From positions 28,551,501 through 28,615,500 of the forward strand of contig NC_134122.1 of the NCBI RefSeq assembly GCF_040939455.1: 64,000 bases of DNA. Direction: 5' to 3'. The notes under the pieces were generated by a model. It saw nothing but the letters and a program-made list of their open reading frames with translations, was not told the origin of the DNA and did not search any database. The DNA is from Microcebus murinus. Lineage: Eukaryota; Chordata; Mammalia; Primates; Cheirogaleidae. This document shows, one piece after another, positions 14,097-26,372 of this stretch. How positions within the stretch are numbered: position 1 is the stretch's first letter; the number at the start of each line of letters is the position of its first letter. The translations under genes and the position numbers were made by a program.

Positions 14097-15779
14097 GTAC
14101 CACTACAGATTGAATGAAGAAACAGATGAGAATCCAGCTGTTTTCTATTAAGCCAGAAATGAAACAGATTTGAAAAAAAAAAAAAGCCATTCTTCACACT
14201 AAATTTTCTTTTGCTTAGGAAAACGTATTTTTTCATAAAAACACTATTTAGGTTAACATGTAAGGGGTTTGTTATTATTTCTAAATAAACATTTAAATTT
14301 TTCCTCAGTTTTAGTCTCTAACATATTAATACTAATAGATACAAATCACATAAAAGCTTTTTGGAGTCCCCCATAAATTTTGAGAGGATAAAAGGGCCCT
14401 CAAACCAAAAAATTTGATCACTGATCTAGTGAAATAACTTAGTCTCGCCAATTTTTTTTTAAAAAACAGTAGTCTTCCTCCCCCCACGCACCCCATTTGG
14501 AATGTGTTCACAAATTTCCCCCTTGTTCCTCTTCATATTGTTCCTGAAATCCTTGGTCTAAGATAACAAAAGTAAACCCTTTAGCCTTGTCCTCTAACAC
14601 AGACTCCCTATGCCTCAAAAAACTGTATTTAAAGACTATATTTAAAATCTTTAAGCTGAAATCTAATTTCCTTTTGGCATTAATGCCTAATAGCAATATG
14701 GACTCCTGCTTATTTTTGTGCCTTGATTTAACTAGTAGCAGTTTCTTTCTTTTCTTCGTTTTTCTTTCCTTTCTTTCGTGTGTGCATGCCACCTCACCAA
14801 GCCTGATTTAAAACTTTTAACAAACAAGAAGAACAAAGACTCCCGCTATCTTTACTGACTATAATACGATCCTCGCTGTCGGGAGTAACTGCCTGAGCTA
14901 ACTCTGGCACAGAAGTTTATAAATGAATTCATGCTGAACTAAAGCTTCCCGGTTTAAAGGGCAAGGAAGCACAAAGACAGCCACTTATCACCAAAACACA
15001 CGGTCTTTCTTCATGGGCTGTTGATAGCGTTCACACTCTTGCTGTAGACTGCCTGAAAGGTTCCCACACGTGTCCCCAACTGGTACGGACCTCAACCTCG
15101 CTCTTCGGGGTTATTTTCGCTTAAAGGAGCACATGCCCGCGAATCCCAGATCCCGCACCATTTCCCCTCAGACGATGTCAAGGTTTGGAGTTAGAAAATG
15201 CCTAAATCCACCTTGAAAACCAAAGGGAAGACCTTTTGGTAGGTTTCCATTTTCTTCTCTTCCCTCACCAAATTCTCTGTTAGAGACAACAATTAAGATC
15301 GGTGGTATCACAGAGTCAAATGTCCTCGCTTTCCCCAAAGGGTAAAACAGTGGTTTTCTAGCCTCTTTTCCCTGTCAACAATCCCACCCTGAGAGAATTT
15401 CCCCTCAGCCCCCGCTCCTGCTGATGCACCAAGATCCTTGTTCTCGCTCATACAGTCATTGCCTGACATGATACTGAGTTATTTTTGTTTGTTTGTTGGA
15501 GGTTGGGAATTCTGAGGAGGAGTAGGAGCTGCCTGTCGCCCTGAAGAGAGAGCTTCTCTCCTCAGGTAACAGGTACCAGGATTGGCCCCGCCTAGCACCT
15601 GCATCTGCAACCAGAGAAAAGTCAGCTACCTTCCGGAGCAAGGGGGATCTACAAGCGAGGGGTGTAGTGAGCTACCGCTAGGACTCCGCTACCCCTTCCA
15701 ACCTCTACCAAGTTTTCCCGCCACCAAGAGGAGGCGCGAGGACGTGCACAAGCTCCTCCCCCCAGCCGCGTGCTCCCGG

Positions 15780-15890
15780 AGCTAAGGCGCATGCGCAGCT
15801 GAAAGATACTTCTGCGTTTGCGCAGCTGCGGTATTTCCGCCATCTTCCAGCCTAATGCCCCAGTGAAACTACAAATACCACAATCCTCGT
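15780..15890. promoter_or_regulatory. Divergent promoter ZCWPW1/MEPCE: NRF1, YY1 and ZNF143 motifs
   Basis: Tightly packed motifs of a housekeeping bidirectional promoter are visible. A perfect NRF1 palindrome GCGCATGCGCAG lies at 15787-15798 and a second core TGCGCA at 15819-15824. CCGCCATCTT at 15837-15846 is a YY1 site overlapping an ETS-like core. ACTACAAATACCACAATCC at 15868-15886 resembles the ZNF143/STAF site. ZCWPW1 is transcribed leftward. MEPCE upstream transcripts are expected to run rightward, because the human genes start almost back to back. The motifs are seen; the transcription start itself is inferred. Confidence 0.7.
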
Positions 15891-16179
15891 GGATTTCACG
15901 TGTTTTAGGCGGCGGCAGGAACGCCTGATTATTCCTAAGGCACATCTTTCTTTTACTAACTTTTCTCTCTGTCCCATACTGCCTTTTCCTTCCTCTTTTC
16001 GCTTCCTGATTCCTATTCCTCCTTCTACTCTCCTTCACGCTTTTATTTTAATATATTATTTGCGACTATCCTGAACTCCACTCTCGCTTCTACCGCCCTC
16101 TGCTCAGTTAAACACTCCGTTGGCAGGGAAACCAGGCCAACCTTCACCCTGGGGAAGCGGCGTGGAATCGCTTCTTCCC

Positions 16180-16551
16180 CATTGGCCTAAGCAGGGGGCC
16201 CCAAAGCAGACCAAATCTTCTTCCCCGCCCACACTCGCTTATATATAAGGCGGCGCAAAGCCGCGGCGTGCGTCCGGGAAGGCCTGCGAGCCAGCGGCGG
16301 CGTAGGCAGCAGGCGAGCCTGCAGGCTGCAGGGCTCGTGCGCAGGCGCCCGAGGAGTGGGCGGGGGCGTTGGTGTCGGGGTCGTGGGTGTGGAGGCGTAG
16401 AGGAAGGCGTGGTGTCCCCAGGTGATTGCGATTGGGGGAAGGCGGAGGAACGAGAGAACAACTCAGCCGTTTCGGGGGAAGAGGAAGTTGGACAACATCG
16501 ACTGTTGTAGTGCTTTTAATCCCAGTTCAGCAGAGAATATTTTCGAGGGGG
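16180..16551 (+). promoter_or_regulatory. MEPCE: Upstream TATA promoter and possible alternative MEPCE 5' exon
   Basis: An inverted CCAAT box (ATTGG near 16181) is followed by a strong TATA box, TATATATAA, at 16240-16248. About 300 nt further on is a near-consensus splice donor, GTGAGT, starting at 16552. This layout would give a non-coding first exon of roughly 16.27-16.55 kb splicing into the MEPCE coding exon. The parts are seen in sequence; the exon is inferred, and no clear partner acceptor before the ATG was found. Confidence 0.4.
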
Positions 16552-16699
16552 GTGAGTTAAAATGGCCTATCGTATTTTACTGAGAACCGTTGGTAGGAAG
16601 ACGGTCAATACGCTTCGCTCCTTCCGCTCTTCTACTTTGAGGTTCTCCCCTCCGCTGCCACAGAAGCCCTTCTAAGTAGGTGGGCAAAGGGAGGGGGAG

Positions 16700-16820
16700 G
16701 TGTGCGACCAACCATTCATGAATAATTCATGAGGTCCACCTCTTTCCTTTGGAAGCCACACCCCTCGAATCGTGGTGACGCACGTTGCGTATACCAAACT
16801 TTAGGAAGCGACGTAACAGT
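16700..16820. promoter_or_regulatory. Clustered octamer-like and CRE/C/EBP-like sites
   Basis: A short direct repeat, ATTCATGA-AT-AATTCATGA, sits at about 16714-16732 in otherwise GC-rich DNA. It is followed by TGACGCACGTTGCGT near 16773-16790 and GCGACGTAAC near 16808-16817, which resemble CREB/ATF and C/EBP half sites. These lie between the upstream and proximal MEPCE promoters. Motif matches only. Confidence 0.3.
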
Positions 16821-17149
16821 CCCCACCCCCAGGGTGGAGGGCGGGGCGTCTTCTCCAGCACGTGCTGCATCTACCCGCGCAAGCCCAAAAGGGTGTGCGC
16901 AGGCGCTGCCCACCAGGGGGAGGAAGGAGGCGGGGTAGGGAGGTTGTTGGGTTTAGAGCCGGGCGGAGACCGCCGAGACTCATTCCTCAGGAACAAGGGT
17001 CGGGTGTCAAGGAGACCTTTTCACACCAGCTCCCGTTCCCCGCCTACGGTGGGTGGGATCGCGCGGCAGAGACAAAAAGGATATCAGTAGGGCCGGACAT
17101 AGCTGCGAAGGAAAGTAGGGTGTCAGTTTGGGGTGGTGGGCTTTGGGGG

Positions 17150-17250
17150 GGTACCGAGGGGGGGGCTATATTTAAACTCCCGGAGCCGTTAAGTTGGTTC
17201 GTACTCTGATGCGCGCGCAACCAGGGCGGTGGCAGAGTGCGCATGCGTGG
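17150..17250 (+). promoter_or_regulatory. MEPCE: Proximal MEPCE promoter with TATA-like box and NRF1 site
   Basis: TATATTTAAA lies at 17167-17176 in a GC-rich context, and an NRF1-type core TGCGCATGCG lies at 17238-17247. A start near 17.2 kb would give a contiguous 5' UTR of about 350 nt to the ATG at 17558 without splicing. The start site is inferred. Confidence 0.45.
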
Positions 17251-17557
17251 CTCGGGGGCGAGAGGAACGCGCTCCCGCAGTGCGCGCTCGTGGCGAAGGG
17301 GTAGTGGTAGAGGAGAAAAGGGCCGGCGCACGCGCGGTTGATTCCTCGAGTTGTTCGGGTCTCGCGGGCATCTTGTTTTGGTCTCGCGGGCGAGTGGGGC
17401 GCGCATCGGGGGGAGGCGCTTGGGCGCGAGACTAGAGGAGAAGAGCAGAGCTGCGCGCGCACTTGGGAAAGGGGGGAAGGGAGCGGGGTCAAGGAAGAGG
17501 GGGTTCAGCCCCCTGATCCCCTGGTTACCCTCGACTGGGACGGAATAAGGGGAGGAA

Positions 17558-20500
17558 ATGATCGAGATGGCGGCGGAGAAGGAGCCGTTTCTGGTGCCGG
17601 CCCCGCCGCCGCCGCTCAAAGACCAGTCGGGCGGAGGGGGCGGCCCCTCGGTGCCACCGTACCAAGAGGCCGCCTCTGGGGAGCTCCGCGGCGGGACAGA
17701 GCGTGGGCCGGGCCCTCGCGCACACTCAGCGGGGGCCGCAGCTTCTGGGGCTGGCACGGAGAGCCCCAGGGCCGCATCCACCCCTCGGGGCGGCCCAGCG
17801 CAGCAACACCGAGGGGGCGGCCCCCAGACGCAGTCGCACGGGGAGGCCCGTTTGTCGGATCCCCACGGGCGAGCCGCTCCCCTGGACGTGGGGGAGGAGC
17901 GACGGGGAGGGGGCGGGACAGAACTGGGCCCCCCTGCCCCTCCTCGACCGCGTAATGGCTATCAGCCCCACCGGCCCCCTGGGGGGGGTGGAGGCAAAAG
18001 GAGAAATAGCTGTAATGTGGGAGGAGGTGGTGGAGGCTTCAAACATCCGGCCTTCAAGAGGCGCAGGCGGGTTAATTCGGACTGTGACTCTGTATTGCCC
18101 TCCAACTTCCTCTTGGGGGGCAATATCTTTGACCCACTAAACCTAAATAGTCTCCTGGATGAGGAAGTGAGCCGAGCACTCAATGCGGAGACCCCTAAGT
18201 CATCCCCCCTTCCGGCCAAAGGGCGAGACCCAGTGGAGATCCTCATCCCCAAAGATATTACTGACCCGCTCAGTCTCAATACTTGCACTGATGAGGCCCA
18301 AGTAGTTCTTGCTTCACCACTCAAGACTGGTCGGAAGCGGCATAGACACCGGGGACAGCACCACCAGCAGCAGCAGGCAACTGGAGGGAATGATAGCCAC
18401 TCTGTGCTACCCACAGCCCCCCTCACTCCCTCACTCCACGGGGAGGGCATCACACAGCAGCAGCAGCGGCATAGGGGCCAGAACCGCGATGCACCCCAAC
18501 CCTATGAACTCAACACAGCCATCAACTGCAGGGATGAAGTCGTATCTCCTCTTCCATCTGCCCTGCAGGGTCCCTCAGGCTCCCTCTCAGCCCCTTCAGC
18601 TGCCTCAGTTACCTCTGCACCCCAGTCTTCCTCCTCACGACATCGAAAACGTCGCAGGACTTCCAGCAAGTCGGAGGCAGGGGCTAGGGGTGGAAGCCAG
18701 GGTTCCAAGGAAAAGGGCCGAGGGAGTGGGGGAGGCCGCCACCACCACCCACTACCTGCAGCAGGCTTCAAAAAGCAACAGCGCAAGTTCCAGTATGGGA
18801 ATTATTGCAAGTACTATGGGTACCGCAATCCTTCCTGTGAGGATGGGCGCCTTCGGGTGTTGAAGCCTGAGTGGTTTAGGGGCCGGGACGTCCTAGATCT
18901 GGGCTGCAATGTGGGCCACCTCACCCTGAGCATTGCCTGCAAGTGGGGCCCGTCCCGCATGGTGGGCCTGGATATTGATGCCCGACTTATCCATTCGGCC
19001 CGCCAAAACATCCGACACTACCTGTCTGAGGAGCTGCGTCTCCCACCTCAGAATTCTGAGGGGGACCCAGGGGCAGAGGGTGAGGAAGGGACCACCACTG
19101 TCCGAAAGAGGAGCTGCTTTCCAGCCTCGCTGACAGCCAGCCGGGGTCCCATCGCTGCACCCCAAGTGCCCTTGGATGGAGCAGACACATCAGTCTTCCC
19201 CAACAATGTTGTCTTCGTCACGGTAAGAGGGTCCAGAGACTCTTGGAATAGGGGCCAGCTATGAAGAGGAGATTAAATGAGAATGTGGCAGGGGAAAGAT
19301 ATGACCCAGAGGGGTTTTCGTGCATTCATTCCTTGCTAGGAGAACCAGATCCTCAAGAGAAGGGTCTGGATTGCTGAGTGAGAGCCTCTGACGGATGTCT
19401 TTCCCCTCTGATAACCTGGAAAGGTGTGGGACTTTAACCCTTGGGGTCCTTCCTCATGACTGCAAGGATCTCTTCCCCAAGATAGAGGATGACGACTCCT
19501 TTTGCCCTGCTCCCATCCCAGACCTTCAGGGATGGGTGTCATACATGGAATGCCTTGGGGGTGTGGGGAGAGATTAGGGTAGTGGCAGACTAATATTTAC
19601 AGTTTCTTTCCTTTAATAGGGACCTTGTTTACATCAGCAGCTTTTGTTTCCCTAGACAGTTCATTGAAGAGTGTCAGTGGTCAGAAGTCCGGTGGCTTGA
19701 CTTTAGATCATATCCACATTGACCCTAGATAGTGGGAGGGGGAAGAGTCAGACACTCCTCTTCAGAGAGGGAAGGGTACTGTGCCTGGCAAAATGTCTGT
19801 CCTCTGACTGCACATAGCTCCCCACAGAACACTCATCAGGCTATCAGCCAGAATATTTGACAGCGTGTTGAGTTGAGCCTGAAGAATGGATTTTCCAGTA
19901 GGTGGTGGTGAGCTTATCACCTAGAAAAGGTTTCCTAAGGGACGTGGCTCTTCATTTCTCTCAGAAAAAGGAAAAATAAGCCTGAAATTTTGCCAGCCCC
20001 AACTACAGGGAGGGAACCACAGGTCTCTCTTTGAAACCTGGGTAGTTACTCTTGCATAACATTGTCACTCTGCTTAATGTTTGTGGCTGCAAATAAGCAC
20101 AGGATAGGGTCTTGGGAGAACTCTGACATCTCCCACTGTAATTTGACCCCAGTTTGCATGACTTCATGGATGGGTGATTTGCTCCATTTAAAATTACCCA
20201 GGCTCCTTTTTTTATGCTTGTTTGGTTTTTACCATCAGTAGGAAGCAGAGAGAGAGACAGGAAAGAGTAGAGAGAAAATGAGACTCAGAGGGCACCATTT
20301 GGGAGTCAGTCTGAGAAGAATGTGACCACAAGCTAAAGTGAGGCTGCAGAGTAGGTTATGTGGAAGCTGTGGTTCTTGTAATCCCTCTGTTGACCTTCCC
20401 CACTTCTTGCCTTCAGGGTAACTATGTGCTGGATCGAGATGAGCTGGTGGAGGCGCAAACGCCAGAGTATGATGTGGTGCTCTGCCTCAGCCTCACCAAG

Positions 20501-21106
20501 TGGGTGCATCTGAACTGGGGAGATGAGGGCCTGAAACGCATGTTTCGCCGGATCTTCCGGCACCTACGTCCTGGGGGTATCCTGGTCCTGGAGCCTCAAC
20601 CCTGGTCATCCTATGGCAAGAGAAAGACTCTTACAGTGAGTTGGGTTTCAATGGAAATGGGGAATAATTATTCCTTTGGTGTAGGCAAAAAATGCCTAAA
20701 GGAAGCAGAAAAAGGACTTTCTGAACAAGCTGAAAAGGCCCCTGGGGTGGGCATCACCCTTGGCCAAGGGAGGAGAGGCAGCAAGCTTAAGTGGTCCCTT
20801 GCCTTTCTCCCTAGGAAACAATCTACAAGAACTACTATCGAATCAAGCTGAAGCCAGAGCAATTCAGTTCCTACCTGATGTCCCCAGAGGTGGGCTTTTC
20901 TAGCTATGAACTTGTGGCCACACCCCACAACACCTCTAAAGGTAAGGCTGGCTTATTTTGTTGGGGGAGGCAGTCTTGGCTGAGAGGGCACAGAGACTCT
21001 GTGGGGAGTCGTGAGGTCCTGCCAGCCCTTCTGATTGCACACTCTCCTCTCAGGCTTCCAGCGTCCTGTGTACCTGTTCCACAAGGCCCGTTCCCCCAGC
21101 CACTAA
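17558..21106 (+). CDS. MEPCE: MEPCE, 7SK snRNA methylphosphate capping enzyme
   Basis: The enzyme transfers methyl groups from S-adenosylmethionine to the 5' gamma-phosphate of 7SK RNA and holds the 7SK particle that restrains P-TEFb in the nucleus. Four coding exons are placed: 17558-19222, 20417-20635, 20815-20941 and 21054-21106, giving 687 residues (human 689). The first two-thirds are disordered, with Pro/Gly-rich, basic ([10 protein letters not shown]) and His/Gln-rich tracts. The Bin3-type methyltransferase domain begins near residue 411 with [15 protein letters not shown]. Motif [12 protein letters not shown], is at about 445-455 and the SAM-binding acidic motif GLDID at about 470-474. 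Later motifs are [26 protein letters not shown] and [14 protein letters not shown]. The protein ends ARSPSH. The start [11 protein letters not shown] matches human exactly. All borders are GT/AG with phase kept, and the frame is intact. Confidence 0.97.
19223..20416 (+). other. MEPCE: MEPCE intron 1
   Basis: Bordered by a GTAAGA donor after codon 555 and a CTTCAG acceptor before GNYVLDRDE. It contains unique sequence with no recognisable repeat or RNA gene. Reading straight through from exon 1 would stop at 19264, adding only 14 residues and dropping the end of the catalytic domain. Confidence 0.8.
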
Positions 21107-21623
21107 GTGGCCCCCTGAACAGAAAGTGTGAAGAGGCTGCCCTCACTGCTCCTAAGGACCTGGGGGAAGAGGAAAGTATCCTAAGGTCTTTCCTTTCTGA
21201 CTCCAAAAAGTTTCCTTTCTTGGATCTGCAGAGAAAGCTTTTCTTATGTTGCTGCCCCTGCCTCCCCTACACTTCTGGCACCTAAGCAGCAAGCCCAGCT
21301 GTGCTGGAGTTACCACCATTATCATCCCCGCCCCCAGCCTGCTGGGCTGGATGGCATGGACTGTTTGCTGACCTCTGTTCTCCTGGGGCATGGGAGGTGG
21401 GAGGTTCAAATTCTCTAGCCCTTTCCTCCTGTTCTCCCAAGGAGAGATTCCCATTTCTCCTCGGCCCATGTCCCTAGCTGCATTTCAATGGACCACGGAT
21501 AGATGGACTGAAGGTTAGAGGGGGAAGCTTGGCAGGGAGGCACGCAGGTACTGTGAAAATCCTTCCCTCTGCTGTCCCCCAGTGGGAGAAGGGGCTGGGC
21601 TTTTGAATGTGTGAGAACAGCAC

Positions 21624-21629
21624 AATAAA
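21624..21629 (+). terminator. MEPCE: MEPCE polyadenylation signal
   Basis: A canonical AATAAA lies 518 nt after the MEPCE stop codon, followed within 30 nt by a GT-rich stretch (TGTGTCTGTCTG). This gives a 3' UTR of about 0.55 kb. Confidence 0.8.
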
Positions 21630-21659
21630 CTTGATGTCTAGGGCAGTGGCCCCAACACC

Positions 21660-22824
<1,165 letters not shown>

Positions 22825-22887
22825 CCAGGTGGGGTTTTAGCCCCACCTTAGAGCTCCAAGAAGAGTCCCATTTGTTAGCAAAACCAT

Positions 22888-22893
22888 TTTATT
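22888..22893 (-). terminator. PPP1R35: PPP1R35 polyadenylation signal
   Basis: TTTATT on the plus strand reads AATAAA on the minus strand, only 57 nt past the PPP1R35 stop codon. The 3' UTR is therefore very short and ends just before the Alu. Confidence 0.75.
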
Positions 22894-22949
22894 CTGAAAA
22901 ATAATTTTAACACAAAAATATGAACTAGCCATCCAGGGAGCTTTGAGGT

Positions 22950-24011
22950 CTAAGCTTCCCATCGCCTCAGTGTCCGATGCATGAGGAAGGTGTCCTCTGA
23001 AGGCCGGGGTCGGAGTTGAAGCCGGAGAGGGGGCAGACCATCCAGGGTCAAGTGTGGAGATTCATAAAATAGTGTTTCTGGGTCACACAGGATGGTCATG
23101 TCTGGCCCTGGACCAGATGGCTCCTGTTGGAGTTGGGGCCCAAAGCCACGTTACACTCTGTGAAAAGAATCCATGACGGGGGAGGGGAAGGGTACAGGGA
23201 GGAAGCCCCACGCCCAGGTCCCTTCACCTTTGAGGGCGGGGCTCGGGCCTGCGGCGGCAGGAGAGCCAATTTCTCCCTCAGTGCAGCGTTCAGAACCTGT
23301 TCCTCCGGTACCTGCAGGCTCACCAGGTCCCGGAACAGCCGCTTGGAGCGCGGTACGTTCAGCCCTGAGACAGCAGGGGGGGCGGAGGTGAGCGAGGTCC
23401 TTCACCCCTACTCCCGCTCTCCGCCGACCGCCTCGCCTCCTCACCCTCGGACACGCTCTCCTCCAAACCGCAGCGGATCTGGAACGACTTTCTCAGCTGT
23501 TCCTCCACGGCCTTCGTGGCATCAAACTGGCTCCCAGCTGCGGCCCGCGCGGCCTGCAGCTCGAGGCTCAAGGCCAGACTGCTCTGCAGCCCGGGAACCT
23601 CCAGTTCCTGCGGCGCCGCCGGCTTGTCGCTCGGTGCAGCGGCCGGCGGCGGCGGCAGCGGCTCGGACCGTACTGGGGAAGGCGGCGCCAGGCGGAAACG
23701 GACCTGGGACCAGAGAGCAGGGCCGTGAAGAGGTGGGCGCGGGGTCAACAGGATGGGTGTAAGACCTTCCCCCAGCTCACCTGCCGCCCCTTCCGAGTCC
23801 CTCCCCGCTTCTCCGCCCGCCCCTTCCGCCGCCCGGGGCTGCAGTTTCGCGGCTCGGGGCTCTCGGGCAGTGGGCTCAGGCTCAGGTCCAGGCCGGGCTC
23901 AGGCACTGGGGCGCGGGGTGCCTGGACTCGGGGTTCTGGGGGTGGCCCCAGGACTGCCACGGCCTCTTCCCCGTGCACCAACTCCAGCTCTGACCCCCCA
24001 CAGCTCATCAT
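22950..24011 (-). CDS. PPP1R35: PPP1R35, PP1 regulatory subunit 35
   Basis: A centriolar protein that binds and inhibits protein phosphatase 1 and is needed for centriole elongation (known family role). Four exons, in transcript order: 24011-23781, 23703-23445, 23364-23228 and 23123-22950. They give 266 residues with all borders GT/AG. The N-terminus [10 protein letters not shown] is acidic and proline-rich. A basic patch ([12 protein letters not shown]) leads to the PP1-docking RVxF-type motif QVRF at about residues 77-80, split by intron 1. The conserved C-terminal half includes [43 protein letters not shown] and the end HRTLRRWEA. It is about 13 residues longer than human as I recall it, from a Pro/Ala-rich expansion after PSPVRSEP in exon 2. 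The start uses the first of two adjacent ATGs. Confidence 0.95.
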
Positions 24012-24059
24012 CTTTAGAGTTGCTGAGGGGGTGCAGGGTCATAGGGGAGCTAAGTTAGG

Positions 24060-24240
24060 GCCACCGGGCACCGACTCGCCACCGCCTCTCTCCCGCCCTC
24101 CCAGGCGCCGCTGCCAGGGCGGAGACAACACCCCTCCGCCCCACCCTATTGGTGCTCCTACAGCGTCATTTCCTTTGCTCCGCCCCCAGCTTCCCGGCGG
24201 GCTTCCGTCTGCACAACCTTGGCGCCGCCCCTAGGGCGAG
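24060..24240 (-). promoter_or_regulatory. PPP1R35: PPP1R35 CpG promoter
   Basis: GC-rich DNA immediately upstream of the PPP1R35 start holds ATTGG at 24148-24152 (CCAAT on the transcribed strand), a CRE-like GCGTCAT near 24163-24169 and a GC box near 24180-24187. There is no TATA box. CpG density is high from 23.2 to 24.25 kb. The start site is inferred at about 24.05-24.12 kb. Confidence 0.6.
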
Positions 24241-24249
24241 GTATTTTAG

Positions 24250-25090
24250 AACTGAAGCCCGTTGAAGCGCTATGGGTCCTCATCAGGGCCACTTCTTTTG
24301 AAATCTCCGATGTGGTGTACCTGTTCGGAGGAATCTTCGTCCGGCTTGTGCTGAGGTTTCACGCGTGTCAGTGTTCCCTCTTGGGGCGCCAAATGGGTCA
24401 GCTTTAACTTAACGGTCCAATGTCTCCGCATCTAGACCTCCCCGCTCGGGGCCCCCACAGCATTTCCGGATGTTCAGTGGCCTCGGAACTCAGCCCGGAG
24501 TGTCTCTCAGTGGGGGTAGGGCTGGCTGACCCAGCCCTGGGCTCCCTCCTAGGACTCAGGCACTCTTTCGGCCTTTTGTGACTTCTTTTTCCCTTCAGGA
24601 GTTCCTGAAAATATTAATCCATATAAAAATAGATGTGTGTATTCTGGGTACAGTATTTTGTTGTTTTCTTTTTTTAATGTCAGTGTATTTGTCCTGGGCC
24701 CCAACCTACTCCAGGTAGCCGAAGACCCCTGGACTGCGGAACAGGAGACTGGAGCTTCCACCGGCTCCCTAAATTAACTTGGGGCAAGTCCCTCAGTTCT
24801 GTTGAGCCTCCGTCTATTCTTATGCAACAGGTAGTGAGTTGGGTTCAGGAATCTTGAGGCTCTCCCAGAATGGACTTCAATTTGAGAGTTTTCACATCCT
24901 TTGTTTTATCTGTCCAGAAAATACTATTGAAGATCAAATAGAAGGAATAGCATAGCCCTCATTTTACAAAATGATTTTTAAAGGAAGATCTTGGGGACTG
25001 AACTCTGATCTTTTCTTTTGCTCAAAATTCCTTCCTAAACCATGCTCACAAATGGTAAAATCTCACAAGGAAAGGTTTTGTTAAGGAAAT
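24250..25090. other. Intergenic unique sequence
   Basis: Outside the CpG island the DNA becomes AT-rich. No gene, conserved coding frame or clear repeat was recognised. Confidence 0.4.
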
Positions 25091-25099
25091 ATAGTGTGG

Positions 25100-25612
25100 T
25101 TTACTTCCCAGCCTGATTCAGTTATAGCATTAGCATCACCTAAAACATAGAAAGCCCCCTATCTTAACTCAAGCATCCTAGCAGATCCTTAACTTGAAAG
25201 ATCCTCCTGTCTGGACCTCCCAGAGTGCTCACACCTTTACCTTAAATTAAGCATTTCCTTTCTGGTTTATTAGATAAAGCCTAACTCTCTCAGCCAATTG
25301 TCAGCCAAGTAATCTTTACCACCACCTATAACCTGTAAGCTCCCCACCCAACCCCTACCCCCATCCCGGCTTTGAAATGTCCCACCTTTTTGGGCCAAAC
25401 CAATGTATGCCTCTCACGCATTGATTTGATTTATGACTTTACTTGTAACCTCTGTCTCCCTGAAATGTATAAAACCAAACTGTAACCCAACCACAGCACA
25501 TTCACTTGCTCAGGGTTTCTTGAAAGTGGCTCCAGGTCATGGTCCTCGAATTTGGCTCAGAATAAACATCTTCCAATATTTCAGAGCTTGGATTTTTTTC
25601 CATCCACAATCT
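25100..25612 (+). mobile_element. Solo LTR remnant (class I endogenous retrovirus type)
   Basis: The layout is LTR-like: an AT-rich left part, a TATA-type box in AATGTATAAAACC near 25464-25476, a CTCAGGGTTTC segment, then AATAAA near 25561-25566 and a T-rich end. No gag, pol or env remnant is adjacent, so this is a solitary LTR. The family was judged by eye from the GTATAAAACCAA...CTCAGAATAAA pattern. Confidence 0.5.
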
Positions 25613-25710
25613 TAAAGGTGAAACAGTAAAGGCTTTCCTGCTACAGTCAGAAACAAGAAAGTATGTCCATTATCTTTACTGTTCAATTGTGAAAGGGAAT
25701 AGGGAGGCAC

Positions 25711-26005
25711 AATTTTTTTTTTTTTTTTTTTTTTTAAGAGACAAGGTCTCACTCTGTCGCCCCAGGCTGGAGTGCAGTGACATGATCATAGCTTACTGCA
25801 GCCTCCAACTCAAGCATTCTCCTGCCTCAGCCTCTGGAGTAGCTGGGACTAGAAGCCCACTACTTTTTTTACTTTTTGTAGAGAGTGGGTCTTGGGCTCT
25901 CCCTATATTGCCCAGGCTCGTCTGGAACTCCTGGCCTCAAGGGATCCTCTCGCCTCCACCTCACAAGTGGCTGGGATTACAGGCTTGAGGCACTGCACTG
26001 GGCCA
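25711..26005 (-). repeat. Old AluJ-like SINE
   Basis: A T-run then inverted dimeric Alu. It keeps the ancestral right-arm sequence and lacks the lemur-type linker, so it is older than the neighbouring copies. Confidence 0.8.
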
Positions 26006-26057
26006 AGTATGAATATTTTTTGAAAGTAGAAGTGTAGATTATTAAGAAACTTTAAAA

Positions 26058-26372
26058 GGCCGGCGCGGTGGCTCACGCCTGTAATCCTAGCTCTCTGGGA
26101 GGCCGAGGCGGGCGGATTGCTCGAGGTCAGGAGTTCGAAACCAGCCTGAACAAGAGTGAGACCCCGTCTCTACTATAAATAGAAATTAATTGGCCAACTA
26201 ATATATATAGAAAAAATTAGCCGGGCATGGTGGCACATGCCTGTAGTCCCAGCTACTCGGGAGGCTGAGGCAGCAGGATTACTTGAGCCCAGGAGTTTGA
26301 GGTTGCTGTGAGCTAGGCTGACGCCATGGCACTCTAGCCTGGGCAACAAAGTGAGACTCTATCTCAAACAGA
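26058..26372 (+). repeat. Alu SINE (strepsirrhine type)
   Basis: It starts GGCCGGCGCGGTGGCTCACGCC with a one-base head deletion, carries the AATTGGCCAACTAATATATA linker and ends in an impure A-tail. Confidence 0.92.

Larger units (their letters stand above)
15700..18200. other. CpG island over the MEPCE 5' end
   Basis: CpG dinucleotides are dense from the divergent promoter through the first third of MEPCE coding exon 1, unlike the CpG-poor flanks. Alus are absent from this stretch, as is usual for constrained promoters. Boundaries are by eye. Confidence 0.7.

Noticed and set aside
13905..14151. Two overlapping frames with repeated 17-residue peptides
   Set aside because: They arise from the 51-bp tandem repeat in an intron; the unit length is a multiple of three, so frames persist by construction.
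17044..17781. 245-codon minus-strand open frame overlapping the MEPCE start
   Set aside because: It is antisense to real MEPCE coding sequence in a CpG island, where long chance frames are expected. It shows no domain or splice support.
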